Translations under genes and position numbers: made by a program | Assembly: GCA_036186865.1 (NCBI GenBank) | Contig: AP025074.1 | Coordinates: 10,490,758 to 10,554,757, forward strand | Direction of reading: 5' to 3' | DNA length: 64,000 nt | Source: Eustoma russellianum | Lineage: Eukaryota; Streptophyta; Magnoliopsida; Gentianales; Gentianaceae | In this document: piece after piece, positions 43,785 to 57,278 of the stretch | Layout of the letters: each line of letters opens with the position of its first letter | Position numbering within the stretch: position 1 is the first letter of the stretch | Notes under the pieces: generated by a model | Told to the model about the DNA's origin: nothing | Database searches by the model: none | Seen by the model: the letters and a program-made list of their open reading frames with translations, nothing else

Positions 43785-44615
43785 TGATTGATGATATGTC
43801 CGTTTTCGGATCCGGAAATAATAGATTCGAAGGGAAGAATATGACCGCCTCAGATCCGGATAGAATAGATCTGAACACTCTCTTGTTTTTATTGACGATG
43901 ATGTTTTGAAAGAAAGAAAGAAAGAAAGAATTTATCCTCATATTTATCACGATGCATCCCATGTGCATACTCATGCATGTTGCATATAATGGTTTGTCGA
44001 ATACTTGGTACACCGCTACTTAGGCTAAGATGTTATGATTTGATATCTCCTAAGTTATGACTTTTAATAAGTTATGAACTTGTTACTTACGGATATTGGA
44101 TGGAAGGTCAGGTTTGTTACTAAACCAAAATTGTTGGGGTTTGGTTCTTGTATTACTTTCCATTTAATTCATAATTATTTATGGTTTACTTGCTGGTGAC
44201 GTTGTCACTCACCCCTTATTTTTTCTCCCAGAACCCGCAGGAAATAGGGTCGAATGGATCGAGGACGAGCCTAGGGTTCCTTATACGTAGAAGAGCGAAA
44301 GGAGGATGACTTAAGGGTCTTTGTCGTGATGGTCATGATTGATGAACTTTTTATGAACTTATGTTGGAAACATTGACTTTCGGATTTCCGCATTTTGTGA
44401 ACATGTTTGTAAGATTTATGATGGATGTTTAGACGCTGTTATTTTGAAAGTTTTTATTTTGCCTCGGTTTCGCTTACTTGTTGATGTGTAAGCATGAAGG
44501 TCCATATACTTTGTTATGGATTAAGACATGTTATGGATTGACGCCTGGTACTCTCCGTAGTGAAGTACGGCGAGCGCACCGTATCCGGCTAGGTCGGGGT
44601 GCGGGACGCTGCAGG

Positions 44616-44628
44616 TGGTATCAGAGCT
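44616..44628 (+). other. Primer binding site, family B int2
   Basis: TGGTATCAGAGCT, two bases after LTR2. Confidence 0.85.
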
Positions 44629-44788
44629 AAGGCTTTAGATCCGGGCAGAATATAGAATTAAGTTATGATATTAGAAATCTAAGTTTGATCTTAGATGTAA
44701 GTCATGATCTTAGATGAGAGTTGACCTTAGACTAAGATGACTTAGACTGGAAATTAGAGTCATGACTTAATCACGAAAATCTTAGTCT

Positions 44789-47253
44789 ATGAAATTTCAT
44801 GTCTTCTTGAGTTATCCATTTAAACTTCTATTGGATTACGAATTCCTTGTAATGCCATTCGGACTGACCAACGGCCCCGCAGCGTTTATGGATATGATGA
44901 ATCGAGTATTTCAAGAACAACTGGACAAATTTGTTGTGGTTTTTATCGATGACATCTTGATCTACTCACCGGATGAAGAGACCCATGTGGCACATTTAAG
45001 GACTGTCCTTGACATTTTACGAAGAAAGAAACTGTATGCCAAATTCAGTAAATGTGAATTTTGGTTACGCAGTGTAGCATTTCTAGGACACGTTATATCC
45101 GAGGATGGGATAGCTGTGGATCCCAAAAAGATCGAGGCAATTACAGAATGGCCAAGGCCAACGAATGTTACGGAAGTACGGAGTTTCCTTGGTCTTGCTG
45201 GCTATTATCGCAAGTTTGTTGAAGGGTTTTCTTGGATTGTGATGCCTCTCACCCGTTTGACCCAGAAAAAGACAAAGTTCGAATGGACCACAGACTGCGA
45301 AAGGAGTTTTACTGAACTAAAAGAAAAGTTGACTTCCGCTCTAGTGTTGGCACAACCTATTCCGGGTGAAAGTTTTGTGGTGTATAGTGATGCCTCTAAG
45401 AATGGACTTGGATGTGTACTAATGCAGAAAGATCGAGTGATTGCGTATGCATCTAGATAGCTAAAACCATTTGAACAAAATTACCTGGTACATGATCTTG
45501 AATTAGCAACCGTAGTCTTTGCCCTAAAGATATGCAGACATTATTTGTACGGTGAGGTGCGAAATCTTCACAGATCACAAAAGCCTTAAGTACCTTTTCA
45601 CCCAGAAAGAATTAAATATGCATAACGCAGATGGCTAGAGTTGATGAAGGACTACGACCTTTATATCCAGTATCATCTGGGAAAAGCCAATAAAGTTGCC
45701 AACCTTTGTGTCGAAAGACAAGCCATCCGCGTCAACCACCCTTGCAGCGTGATATGGAAGAATTTGATCTCGAGGTGGTTGATTCCATTAATAGCATGCT
45801 CGCTAAGTTGGTATTAGTTCCTTCACTGATTGACAAGATTAAAGAGGGTCAAGAAAAAGATGAAACTTTGAAGAAAATTAAGGACAAGTTGAAAACGAAA
45901 CCATCTGAGGATTTTGAGATCAGAAATGATGATAGCTTGTGGTTTAGAGAACGACTGTGCGTATCCAATGACAATGATATAAAGAATGAAGTTCTTCGTG
46001 AAGCTCATAAATCTCGTTTGTCTATCCATCCTGGAGCCAACAAGATGTACCAAGATCCAAAACAGAGATTCTGGTGGCAGGGCATGAAGAGGCAAATTAC
46101 AAAATTTGTAGAGAAATGCCTTGTTTGTCAAAAAGAGAAAGCAGAACATCAGAAACCCGCAGGTTTATTACAGCCTCTTGAAGTCCCTGAGTTGAAGTGG
46201 GACCACATTGCTATGGATTTTGTAACTGACCTGCCAAGGACGAAGAACGGACATGACGCCATTTGGGTAGTCGTCGATCGTTTAACAAAATCTGATCATT
46301 TCATGGCTATTACCATCAAATCCTCTATGGAGAAGTTGGCTACAATGTATGTTGATCAGATTGTAAGCCTTCATGGAGTACCCATGAGCATTGTATGTGA
46401 CCGCGACCCTCGCGTTACATCTCGATTTTGACCAACTTTTCAAAAAGCGATGGGCACCGAGATACGAATGAGCTCTGCATTTCATCCTCAAACAGATGGT
46501 CAATCGGAAAGGACCATCCAAACGCTAGAAGACATGTTGCGAGCTTGTACGCTTGAATTTTGAGGGAGTTGGGACAAGAGTCTCAAATTGGTAGAGTTTT
46601 CTTATAACAACAGTTATCATCGACCTATTGGGATGGCTCCATATGAAGCACTTTACGGAAGGAAGTGCCGTTCTCCACTTTACTGGGACGAAATCGGAGA
46701 TAAGGTTTTCACAGGACCTGATCTAGTAGAACAGACTCGAGAGAAAATAATGGTCATAAAGCAAAGATTACAAGCGGCACAAGATAGAAGTAAGATTTGG
46801 GCAGACGAGAAACGGCGGCCATTGACATTTCAAGTAGGAAAAAAGGTGTTCTTGAAAGTGTCGCCATCAAAAGGAGTTAAGAGGTTTGGTATCAAAAGAA
46901 AGTTAAGCCCCAGGTTTATTGGACCATACGTGATTCTTGAAAGAATTGGAGAAGTCGCTTATCGGCTAGCACTACCGCCATCGCTATTTCAATTGCACGA
47001 TGTATTTCACGTATCACAACTTCGTCAGTATGTGCACGAGCCTAGCCATATCATCGAGGAGTAGCCCTTGAAAGTTGAGGCCGACGCGACCTACGTAGAA
47101 GAACCGGAAAGGATTGTGGATCGCAAGGAAAAGACATCGAGGAAACGATCCATACCTATGGTTAAGGTGCAATGGAAGCACCATTCGATTGATGAAGCTA
47201 CTTGGGAGATGGAAGAAAACATGAAGAACTTGTAAGCTCACCTTTTTGATTAG
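44789..47253 (+). pseudogene. Family B partial pol, int2
   Basis: It has the same truncated architecture and the same left breakpoint as int1: RT from YEFLVMPFGLTN with FIDDILIYS, RNase H, integrase and chromodomain (WKHHSIDEATWEMEE, with the Trp that int1 has lost). It is more damaged elsewhere: TAG 45458-45460 for a Gln codon, small deletions near 45556 and 45622 that shift frame, a TGA in the integrase core at about 46429 (Trp lost after TSRF), TGA at about 46561, TAG 47062 shared with the other copies, and TAA near the end (47233). The longest clean piece is 241 codons (45706-46431). Confidence 0.88.
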
Positions 47254-47282
47254 CGCTCTTAAGTTGTAATAAGGGGGGAGGA

Positions 47283-50200
47283 TGTTGTGCCTAACGAAAA
47301 ATGACATTGTACTTGAGACTTGAATAAATGAATTAATGAAAAGTTGCATCTTCAAGTACATTGTATCTAGTTTCGTAATTACTTCTTTAATTAGATCTTT
47401 GATAAGGAAAATAAGGTACAATTAGTCAAGCATAAATTATGGACCATGTGAAGGGGCCAATTCACTCCAAGGGCCTAAGAGATTTCGGCCACAAGCTTAA
47501 AAAGGGCCCTAGAGGGTTTTTCAAATTATAAGGAGGTTAATCTTAAGGGCCTTCTTAAAACAAGCCCAAATAACAATTAAGGAGTGTTTTAAGTAGTGGG
47601 GCAATTTTTCCCTCAACCCTCACTAAAATTCGGCCCTTTAGCCCAAGAGGATTCATGATTTTCCTAATTATATTTTAGGTCAAGAAAAAAAGAAATTAAT
47701 TAAGAAAAAAGGGCAACTACCAAATAGCTTTCCATTAAACACACTTGAAAAAGTAACTCAAGCATGGTAAAGGCCATTAAATGACTTAACCGTCGGATTC
47801 CCTCTATGGGATAACCAAGAAGCAATTCAAATCTTACTATGGTTACTTTATGTTAACCACAATGCTAAAGTAACCCAAGTTAGCATTAAAGTAACCCTAG
47901 TTGGATAAAGTAACTCAAGTTAGCATTAAAGTAACCTTGGTTGGCTAAAGTAATTCAAGTTAATTAACTCTAATTAGCCTAACCATGCCAAGGTAACCTC
48001 CTTCCCTCTTGCTCCCCAACGGCTAAACCACTTAGCCAAGTGAAGAAAATTTATCTCCAAGAAACTCTAGAATACTCTTAATCTCAACCCTCAAGAATTC
48101 ACAAGGAGCAAGAGACTTCCCTCTCTTTTTTCCCCTAAGGTACACGGCTAACTTGAGCCAAGAAGTCCAAGATCCTTTTCACCTTCAAGCCTCAAGAATC
48201 CTCTAGGTAAGTGCACTCTAAACTCCTTAAGAGAATTTTATATCTTTCATTGAGTGAAGCTCACATTGCTACTCTTTCTTGCTCAAAAACCGTGACCCCC
48301 ATGGTCACTAGGTTCAAGCTTTCAAGCTCTTAAGTGGTACTAGCTTCTTAGAGGTCTGAACACTATTCAAGCTTCATCTTGGTAAGCCAATCTAACCCCC
48401 ATTTAATTCTATCTTTCACTTAAGATAATAACTAACATTTGTTCTTTTTCCTCCTCCAAAACCGTGGGGTATATGTTGAAGAGGAGGGAGACTTCACTTC
48501 ATTTTATCCAAGTTCCAAGCTAAGGAAAGGTTTGAGCTTGAAAAGGCAAGTACACTATAAATATTCTTGGCTTGTGTGTGAAAGTATATGCTTGAATGTC
48601 TAGCTATTACTAAGATTTAATCTTAGATGAAAATGTTAAGCTTGAAGTATGAAAATTTTGGATTCCTTAGGAAAAGTGGCTTGCATGTATGAGATTCCTT
48701 CAAAGATGGATTCTTTGTCCTTTTGAATATGAATATGATGCTAGTCTAAGATGAATGTGGAAAATCTCACTTTTTTAATATGTAAGAGGGACGATTGGAT
48801 GAAAAGTTTGGGGTAAATATTGTTCTTGTGAAAGATTGTGACTTGCGGGGTAAAGGATGCATATAAGTTGTATGCTCTATGACTTAGGTGTAATATGTTC
48901 ATTATGGAAATGAAATTTAAGCCCTTGCATGTGAAAGAAACGGGCTGTTTTGGGGGTATGGGGCATACAAACTAGTTGTGCCATGAATAGACTTTATTAT
49001 GTACAAAATGTGCAAATTCAAGGTGTACTATGAGTAACCTTCAAAACTGTTTTGAAGTGATTTGTAGGTGATCTTTGGAATGTATTAGAACCTGTAAAGT
49101 TTATGCTAAGAAGTGTATTTGAGGATTAGTAAGTCATTTTTGAAGAATAACTTAAGTTGGAACACTTGTAGTAAGTAAAGTGACAAAAGAGAAAAATCAC
49201 TGGAACATGACAGATTCATGTGACGTTTTGTATGACCTGAAAAGGGACCATAGAAGTATTCAATTAAGCTAATTTTGGCATGACATTAGCCCTATGTGTG
49301 TAGTAAATATAAGAGTTGGAATTTTGGTAAAAGAAGTTATGGTTGGTTCTTAATGGAATTTTTAGTAAAACTGGTCAAGCTGAAATTACTGGACTGGACA
49401 GAATTTAAGTGATGTATGATTGACCCAAAAATGGACCTTAGAAATACGCAAATGGGCTGATTTTTTGTAGGATGCTATCCTTATGTGTTTACTAAGTCTT
49501 TGAGTTGGAATTTTTGAAAAAGGACTTACGGATTGGTCACAATAAAAATTTGCAGTAAAACTGGCCACTCCAGAATCAGCACGTACCCGTTTTTGGAAAA
49601 GTGAGTAATTGACCTCTTGAAAGTTATTATATTACTCCAGGAATTTTATGATAATTACTTAGGACAAAGATGAGCATGTCCATGTAAATTAATCATCTTG
49701 AAATTAATAATTTAAGGGGAAACTACTGAAATTAAGGGAACACTACGAAACTGGAAAACTGGGCCGAATTACGATACTTGTTGGGAGACTTCGTTCTTGC
49801 GGTGTAGACCTGTTTGAACAGCTTGGGCTTTCATTTGTCCACTTATATACTTCAGCATGAATATGACACGAGCTGTTTCCTGTGCGGCGGAATCAGCAGA
49901 GTTTTGAGGCTGAGCACATGGGTCTGGTCGCATTCTCCAGGTTTTGGCCCAAATTAAATAAGACTTATTGGGCTTGAAAGAAAGGTATAAGAGGAGTGCT
50001 GCACTGCTGAATTCAGCAGTATCCTGTTTTGTAATTTAATAGCTTAAGGGTCTTGCATGTCTCAAAACATTATGAAACTTTTATGGCGAGTAGTAAAGAC
50101 ACCCTTATGCATGTGTATGTCAAGAAATCATGATAATTGGCCTAAAATATGAGGTTTCTAGGCCGAGCAAACGGAACGATAATTCTGGAAATTATTCCAG

Positions 50201-51396
50201 CCTAAAGAACATGACCATACATGTATGTATGCGATGTGTTTTGTCACGAATCGCATAGTGCATGTCATACATTGCATCATCGTCACTCACATGATTCATG
50301 AAACTGATTTTATGATAATGAATGATGAAAAAGCGTTTTTAAAAGCAAAGATTTTGTTTTGAAAAGAACGCTTTCCATTGGTACCATTTATTTCTAGCCA
50401 GCTTAACCCGTTCCAGATCTGGGGTTAATTGATCTGATGATTATGACCGTACATGTCCGGAGAGAATAGACCTGACTATGATGATTATGACCATACAGGC
50501 CCGGAAAGAATAGACCTGATTATGATGAATATGACCGTACAGGCCCGGAAAGAATAGACCTGATGACTGATTGATGATATGTCCGTTTTCGGATCCGGAA
50601 ATAATAGATTCGAAGGGAAGAATATGACCGCCTCAGATCCGGATAGAATAGATCTGAACACTCTCTTGTTTTTATTGACGATGATGTTTTGAAAGAAAGA
50701 AAGAAAGAAAGAATTTATCCTCATATTTATCACGATGCATCCCATGTGCATACTCATGCATGTTGCATATAATGGTTTGTCGAATACTTGGTACACCGCT
50801 ACTTAGGCTAAGATGTTATGATTTGATATCTCCTAAGTTATGACTTTTAATAAGTTATGAACTTGTTACTTACGGATATTGGATGGAAGGTCAGGTTTGT
50901 TACTAAACCAAAATTGTTGGGGTTTGGTTCTTGTATTACTTTCCATTTAATTCATAATTATTTATGGTTTACTTGCTGGTGACGTTGTCACTCACCCCTT
51001 ATTTTTTCTCCCAGAACCCGCAGGAAATAGGGTCGAATGGATCGAGGACGAGCCTAGGGTTCCTTATACGTAGAAGAGCGAAAGGAGGATGACTTAAGGG
51101 TCTTTGTCGTGATGGTCATGATTGATGAACTTTTTATGAACTTATGTTGGAAACATTGACTTTCGGATTTCCGCATTTTGTGAACATGTTTGTAAGATTT
51201 ATGATGGATGTTTAGACGCTGTTATTTTGAAAGTTTTTATTTTGCCTCGGTTTCGCTTACTTGTTGATGTGTAAGCATGAAGGTCCATATACTTTGTTAT
51301 GGATTAAGACATGTTATGGATTGACGCCTGGTACTCTCCGTAGTGAAGTACGGCGAGCGCACCGTATCCGGCTAGGTCGGGGTGCGGGACGCTGCA
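47283..51396 (+). repeat. Family B LTR3 (chimeric)
   Basis: About 4,114 bases. Up to 49500 it carries the variants of LTR4; from 49522 onward it carries those of LTR2, including the 106-base block (49831-49936). It is therefore a recombinant LTR created by the array duplication. It has TATAAATA at 48556-48563 and 44-base repeats at 50436-50567. Confidence 0.85.
48556..48563 (+). promoter_or_regulatory. Family B LTR3 TATA box
   Basis: TATAAATA in the shared LTR context TACACTATAAATATTCTTGG. Confidence 0.5.
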
Positions 51397-51398
51397 GG

Positions 51399-51411
51399 TG
51401 GTATCAGAGCT
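51399..51411 (+). other. Primer binding site, family B int3
   Basis: TGGTATCAGAGCT after LTR3, 6,783 bases from the int2 site. Confidence 0.85.
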
Positions 51412-51571
51412 AAGGCTTTAGATCCGGGCAGAATATAGAATTAAGTTATGATATTAGAAATCTAAGTTTGATCTTAGATGTAAGTCATGATCTTAGATGA
51501 GAGTTGACCTTAGACTAAGATGACTTAGACTGGAAATTAGAGTCATGACTTAATCACGAAAATCTTAGTCT

Positions 51572-54036
51572 ATGAAATTTCATGTCTTCTTGAGTTATCC
51601 ATTTAAACTTCTATTGGATTACGAATTCCTTGTAATGCCATTCGGACTGACCAACGGCCCCGCAGCGTTTATGGATATGATGAATCGAGTATTTCAAGAA
51701 CAACTGGACAAATTTGTTGTGGTTTTTATCGATGACATCTTGATCTACTCACCGGATGAAGAGACCCATGTGGCACATTTAAGGACTGTCCTTGACATTT
51801 TACGAAGAAAGAAACTGTATGCCAAATTCAGTAAATGTGAATTTTGGTTACGCAGTGTAGCATTTCTAGGACACGTTATATCCGAGGATGGGATAGCTGT
51901 GGATCCCAAAAAGATCGAGGCAATTACAGAATGGCCAAGGCCAACGAATGTTACGGAAGTACGGAGTTTCCTTGGTCTTGCTGGCTATTATCGCAAGTTT
52001 GTTGAAGGGTTTTCTTGGATTGTGATGCCTCTCACCCGTTTGACCCAGAAAAAGACAAAGTTCGAATGGACCACAGACTGCGAAAGGAGTTTTACTGAAC
52101 TAAAAGAAAAGTTGACTTCCGCTCTAGTGTTGGCACAACCTATTCCGGGTGAAAGTTTTGTGGTGTATAGTGATGCCTCTAAGAATGGACTTGGATGTGT
52201 ACTAATGCAGAAAGATCGAGTGATTGCGTATGCATCTAGATAGCTAAAACCATTTGAACAAAATTACCTGGTACATGATCTTGAATTAGCAACCGTAGTC
52301 TTTGCCCTAAAGATATGCAGACATTATTTGTACGGTGAGGTGCGAAATCTTCACAGATCACAAAAGCCTTAAGTACCTTTTCACCCAGAAAGAATTAAAT
52401 ATGCATAACGCAGATGGCTAGAGTTGATGAAGGACTACGACCTTTATATCCAGTATCATCTGGGAAAAGCCAATAAAGTTGCCAACCTTTGTGTCGAAAG
52501 ACAAGCCATCCGCGTCAACCACCCTTGCAGCGTGATATGGAAGAATTTGATCTCGAGGTGGTTGATTCCATTAATAGCATGCTCGCTAAGTTGGTATTAG
52601 TTCCTTCACTGATTGACAAGATTAAAGAGGGTCAAGAAAAAGATGAAACTTTGAAGAAAATTAAGGACAAGTTGAAAACGAAACCATCTGAGGATTTTGA
52701 GATCAGAAATGATGATAGCTTGTGGTTTAGAGAACGACTGTGCGTATCCAATGACAATGATATAAAGAATGAAGTTCTTCGTGAAGCTCATAAATCTCGT
52801 TTGTCTATCCATCCTGGAGCCAACAAGATGTACCAAGATCCAAAACAGAGATTCTGGTGGCAGGGCATGAAGAGGCAAATTACAAAATTTGTAGAGAAAT
52901 GCCTTGTTTGTCAAAAAGAGAAAGCAGAACATCAGAAACCCGCAGGTTTATTACAGCCTCTTGAAGTCCCTGAGTTGAAGTGGGACCACATTGCTATGGA
53001 TTTTGTAACTGACCTGCCAAGGACGAAGAACGGACATGACGCCATTTGGGTAGTCGTCGATCGTTTAACAAAATCTGATCATTTCATGGCTATTACCATC
53101 AAATCCTCTATGGAGAAGTTGGCTACAATGTATGTTGATCAGATTGTAAGCCTTCATGGAGTACCCATGAGCATTGTATGTGACCGCGACCCTCGCGTTA
53201 CATCTCGATTTTGACCAACTTTTCAAAAAGCGATGGGCACCGAGATACGAATGAGCTCTGCATTTCATCCTCAAACAGATGGTCAATCGGAAAGGACCAT
53301 CCAAACGCTAGAAGACATGTTGCGAGCTTGTACGCTTGAATTTTGAGGGAGTTGGGACAAGAGTCTCAAATTGGTAGAGTTTTCTTATAACAACAGTTAT
53401 CATCGACCTATTGGGATGGCTCCATATGAAGCACTTTACGGAAGGAAGTGCCGTTCTCCACTTTACTGGGACGAAATCGGAGATAAGGTTTTCACAGGAC
53501 CTGATCTAGTAGAACAGACTCGAGAGAAAATAATGGTCATAAAGCAAAGATTACAAGCGGCACAAGATAGAAGTAAGATTTGGGCAGACGAGAAACGGCG
53601 GCCATTGACATTTCAAGTAGGAAAAAAGGTGTTCTTGAAAGTGTCGCCATCAAAAGGAGTTAAGAGGTTTGGTATCAAAAGAAAGTTAAGCCCCAGGTTT
53701 ATTGGACCATACGTGATTCTTGAAAGAATTGGAGAAGTCGCTTATCGGCTAGCACTACCGCCATCGCTATTTCAATTGCACGATGTATTTCACGTATCAC
53801 AACTTCGTCAGTATGTGCACGAGCCTAGCCATATCATCGAGGAGTAGCCCTTGAAAGTTGAGGCCGACGCGACATACGTAGAAGAACCGGAAAGGATTGT
53901 GGATCGCAAGGAAAAGACATCGAGGAAACGATCCATACCTATGGTTAAGGTGCAATGGAAGCACCATTCGATTGATGAAGCTACTTGGGAGATGGAAGAA
54001 AACATGAAGAACTTGTAAGCTCACCTTTTTGATTAG
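51572..54036 (+). pseudogene. Family B partial pol, int3
   Basis: A copy of int2 displaced by 6,783 bases with the same stops and frameshifts at matching positions (52241, 53212, about 53344, 53845, about 54016). I found only one substitution within it by eye (53874 A versus 47091 C). It therefore arose by DNA duplication after int2 had already decayed, not by a new transposition. Confidence 0.9.
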
Positions 54037-55338
54037 CGCTCTTAAGTTGTAATAAGGGGGGAGGATGTTGTGCCTAACGAAAAATGACATTGTACTTGAG
54101 ACTTGAATAAATGAATTAATGAAAAGTTGCATCTTCAAGTACATTGTATCTAGTTTCGTAATTACTTCTTTAATTAGATCTTTGATAAGGAAAATAAGGT
54201 ACAATTAGTCAAGCATAAATTATGGACCATGTGAAGGGGCCAATTCACTCCAAGGGCCTAAGAGATTTCGGCCACAAGCTTAAAAAGGGCCCTAGAGGGT
54301 TTTTCAAATTATAAGGAGGTTAATCTTAAGGGCCTTCTTAAAACAAGCCCAAATAACAATTAAGGAGTGTTTTAAGTAGTGGGGCAATTTTTCCCTCAAC
54401 CCTCACTAAAATTCGGCCCTTTAGCCCAAGAGGATTCATGATTTTCCTAATTATATTTTAGGTCAAGAAAAAAAGAAATTAATTAAGAAAAAAAGGCAAC
54501 TACCAAATAGCTTTCCATTAAACACACTTGAAAAAGTAACTCAAGCATGGTAAAGGCCATTAAATGACTTAACCGTCGGATTCCCTCTATGGGATAACCA
54601 AGAAGCAATTCAAATCTTACTATGGTTACTTTATGTTAACCACAATGCTAAAGTGACCCAAGTTAGCATTAAAGTAACCCTAGTTGGATAAAGTAACTCA
54701 AGTTAGCATTAAAGTAACCTTGGTTGGCTAAAGTAATTCAAGTTAATTAACTCTAATTAGCCTAACCATGCCAAGGTAACCTCCTTCCCTCTTGCTCCCC
54801 AACGGCTAAACCACTTAGCCAAGTGAAGAAAATTTATCTCCAAGAAACTCTAGAATACTCTTAATCTCAACCCTCAAGAATTCACAAGGAGCAAGAGACT
54901 TCCCTCTCTTTTTTCCCCTAAGGTACACGGCTAACTTGAGCCAAGAAGTCCAAGATCCTTTTCACCTTCAAGCCTCAAGAATCCTCTAGGTAAGTGCACT
55001 CTAAACTCCTTAAGAGAATTTTATATCTTTCATTGAGTGAAGCTCACATTGCTACTCTTTCTTGCTCAAAAACCGTGACCCCCATGGTCACTAGGTTCAA
55101 GCTTTCAAGCTCTTAAGTGGTACTAGCTTCTTAGAGGTCTGAACACTATTCAAGCTTCATCTTGGTAAGCCAATCTAACCCCCATTTAATTCTATCTTTC
55201 ACTTAAGATAATAACTAACATTTGTTCTTTTTCCTCCTCCAAAACCGTGGGGTATATGTTGAAGAGGAGGGAGACTTCACTTCATTTTATCCAAGTTCCA
55301 AGCTAAGGAAAGGTTTGAGCTTGAAAAGGCAAGTACAC

Positions 55339-55346
55339 TATAAATA
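55339..55346 (+). promoter_or_regulatory. Family B LTR4 TATA box
   Basis: TATAAATA, same context as in LTR1-3. This LTR points into the host gene remnant to the right. Confidence 0.5.
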
Positions 55347-57146
55347 TTCTTGGCTTGTGTGTGAAAGTATATGCTTGAATGTCTAGCTATTACTAAGATT
55401 TAATCTTAGATGAAAATGTTAAGCTTGAAGTATGAAAATTTTGGATTCCTTAGGAAAAGTGGCTTGCATGTATGAGATTCCTTCAAAGATGGATTCTTTG
55501 TCCTTTTGAATATGAATATGATGCTAGTCTAAGATGAATGTGGAAAATCTCACTTTTTTAATATGTAAGAGGGACGATTGGATGAAAAGTTTGGGGTAAA
55601 TATTGTTCTTGTGAAAGATTGTGACTTGCGGGGTAAAGGATGCATATAAGTTGTATGCTCTATGACTTAGGTGTAATATGTTCATTATGGAAATGAAATT
55701 TAAGCCCTTGCATGTGAAAGAAACGGGCTGTTTTGGGGGTATGGGGCATACAAACTAGTTGTGCCATGAATAGACTTTATTATGTACAAAATGTGCAAAT
55801 TCAAGGTGTACTATGAGTAACCTTCAAAACTGTTTTGAAGTGATTTGTAGGTGATCTTTGGAATGTATTAGAACCTGTAAAGTTTATGCTAAGAAGTGTA
55901 TTTGAGGATTAGTAAGTCATTTTTGAAGAATAACTTAAGTTGGAACACTTGTAGTAAGTAAAGTGACAAAAGAGAAAAATCACTGGAACATGACAGATTC
56001 ATGTGACGTTTTGTATGACCTGAAAAGGGACCATAGAAGTATTCAATTAAGCTAATTTTGGCATGACATTAGCCCTATGTGTGTAGTAAATATAAGAGTT
56101 GGAATTTTGGTAAAAGAAGTTATGGTTGGTTCTTAATGGAATTTTTAGTAAAACTGGTCAAGCTGAAATTACTGGACTGGACAGAATTTAAGTGATGTAT
56201 GATTGACCCAAAAATGGACCTTAGAAATACGCAAATGGGCTGATTTTTTGTAGGATGCTATCCTTATGTGTTTACTAAGTCTTTGAGTTGGAATTTTTGA
56301 AAAACGACTTACGGTTTGGTCACAATAAAATTTGTAGTAAAACTGTCCACTCCAGAATCAGCACGTACCCGTTTTTGGAAAAGTGAGAAAATGACCTCTT
56401 GAAAGTTATTATATTACTCCGGGAATTTTATGATAATTACTTAGGACAAAGATGAGCATGTCCATGTAAATTAATCATCTTGAAATTAATATTTTAAGGG
56501 GAAACTACTGAAATTAAGGGAACACTACGAAACTGGAAAACTGGGCCGAATTATGAAACTAGTTGGGAGACTTCGTTCTTGCGGTGTAGACCTGTTTGAA
56601 CAGCTTCTCCTTATGAACATTAATCCTCAGTATGATTGCAGAATTTTTCCAGGTTTTGGCCCAAATTAAATAAGACTTATTGGCTTGAAAGAAAGGTATA
56701 AGAAGAGTGCTGCACTGCTGAATTCTGCAGTATCCTGTTTAGTAATTTAATAGCTTAATGGTCTTACATGTCTCAAAACGTTATGAAACTTTTATGGCAA
56801 GTAGTAAAGACACCCTTATGCATGTGTATGTCAAGAAATCATGACAATTGGCCTAAAATATGAGGTTTCTAGGCCGAGCAAACGGAACGATAATTTTGGA
56901 AATTATTCCGGCCTAAAGTACATGACCATACATGTATGCATGCGATGTGTTTTGTCACGAATTGCATAGTGCATGTCATACATTGCATCATCGTCACTCA
57001 CATGATTCATGAAACTGATTTTATGATAATGAATGATGAAAAAGCGTTTTTAAAAGCAAAGATTTTGTTTTGAAAAGATCGCTTTCCATTGGTACCATTT
57101 ATTTCTGACCAGCTTAACCCGTTCCAGATCCAGAGTTAATTGATCT

Positions 57147-57278
57147 GATGATTATGACCGTACAGGTTCGGAGAGAATAGACCTGACTATGATGATTATG
57201 ACCGTACAGGCACGGAAAGAATAGACCTGATTATGATGAATATGACCGTACATGCCCGGAAAGAATAGACCTGATGAA
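57147..57278 (+). repeat. 44-bp tandem repeats, LTR4
   Basis: Three units again, with more point differences (CATGCCCGG, CAGGCACGG). Confidence 0.85.

Larger units (their letters stand above)
40511..44613 (+). repeat. Family B LTR2
   Basis: About 4,103 bases, TGTTGTGCCC...GACGCTGCA. The start is inferred from the purine tract and TG, since in a tandem array homology alone cannot mark it. It contains CATTAAAGTAACC-type direct repeats (about 41085-41180), TATAAATA at 41771, the 44-base repeats at 43653-43784, an AAAG microsatellite near 43909 and a 106-base block (43048-43153) that LTR1 and LTR4 lack. No long protein frame is seen. Confidence 0.8.

Noticed and set aside
43702..44013. 103-codon minus-strand frame repeated at 50485
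   Set aside because: Lies in repeat-rich LTR sequence, is absent as an open frame in LTR1, and has no domain.
42718..56283. Segmental duplication as a pure assembly artefact
   Set aside because: Not fully excluded, but the copies differ by a few substitutions and the LTR3 chimera fits unequal crossover, so I report it as real and name the read-level check.
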